NCBI GenBank assembly: GCA_031259665.1 | Contig: JAIRLD010000110.1 | Coordinates: 1 to 5,411 of the forward strand | Source of the DNA: Puniceicoccales bacterium | GTDB lineage: Bacteria; Verrucomicrobiota; Verrucomicrobiia; Opitutales; LL51 | Length of the DNA: 5,411 nt | Direction of reading: 5' to 3' | Shown here: positions 5,388 through 5,411 of the stretch, in pieces | How the letters are laid out: every line of letters begins with the position of its first letter | Position numbering within the stretch: the stretch's first letter is position 1 | Translations under genes and position numbers: made by a program | Notes under the pieces: model-generated | What the model saw: only the letters and a program-made list of their open reading frames with translations | Told to the model about the DNA's origin: nothing | Databases searched by the model: none

Positions 5388-5411
5388 TAATTTAATCTTT
5401 TTTTTCTTTTT

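Overview
The window looks like a piece of bacterial chromosome, most likely from the Verrucomicrobia or their close relatives. This rests on the character of the alanyl-tRNA synthetase N-terminus (segment SPNLLFTNAGMNQFVPILLG) and on a FabV-type enoyl reductase. It is an inference from memory of these families, not a database result. Four protein-coding genes are supported, and none is clearly mobile, viral or defensive.

Layout. Positions 1-44 hold the cut-off end of a GC-rich double-hairpin repeat. Two AT-rich genes follow on the + strand: a hypoxanthine/deoxyinosine-DNA glycosylase of UDG family 6 (123-617) and a small P-loop kinase-like protein of the FlaR or 'topology modulation' group (724-1242, with the start corrected from a longer open frame). 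They converge on a pair of less AT-rich genes on the - strand. These are fabV (3982-5142), an NADH-dependent enoyl-ACP/trans-2-enoyl-CoA reductase, and 54 bp downstream alaS (1288-3927), alanyl-tRNA synthetase. A short stem-loop lies in the 45-bp gap between the converging genes. From 5143 to the right edge there is no gene. That stretch holds the fabV leader, an inverted copy of the double-hairpin repeat, a long GC palindrome, and a perfect 17-bp-stem hairpin followed by T-rich sequence.

Function. fabV (last step of the fatty-acid elongation cycle) and alaS (tRNA-Ala charging) are housekeeping genes that are probably co-transcribed but not functionally linked. The two + strand genes are accessory: one repairs deaminated bases, and the other belongs to a nucleotide-binding family without a firm role. 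The most notable non-coding observations are the related hairpin repeats in opposite orientation at the two ends, and an exact 19-bp tandem duplication at the fabV stop codon that creates two identical five-codon micro-ORFs ahead of alaS. I see no convincing evidence of a wholly new biological system here.
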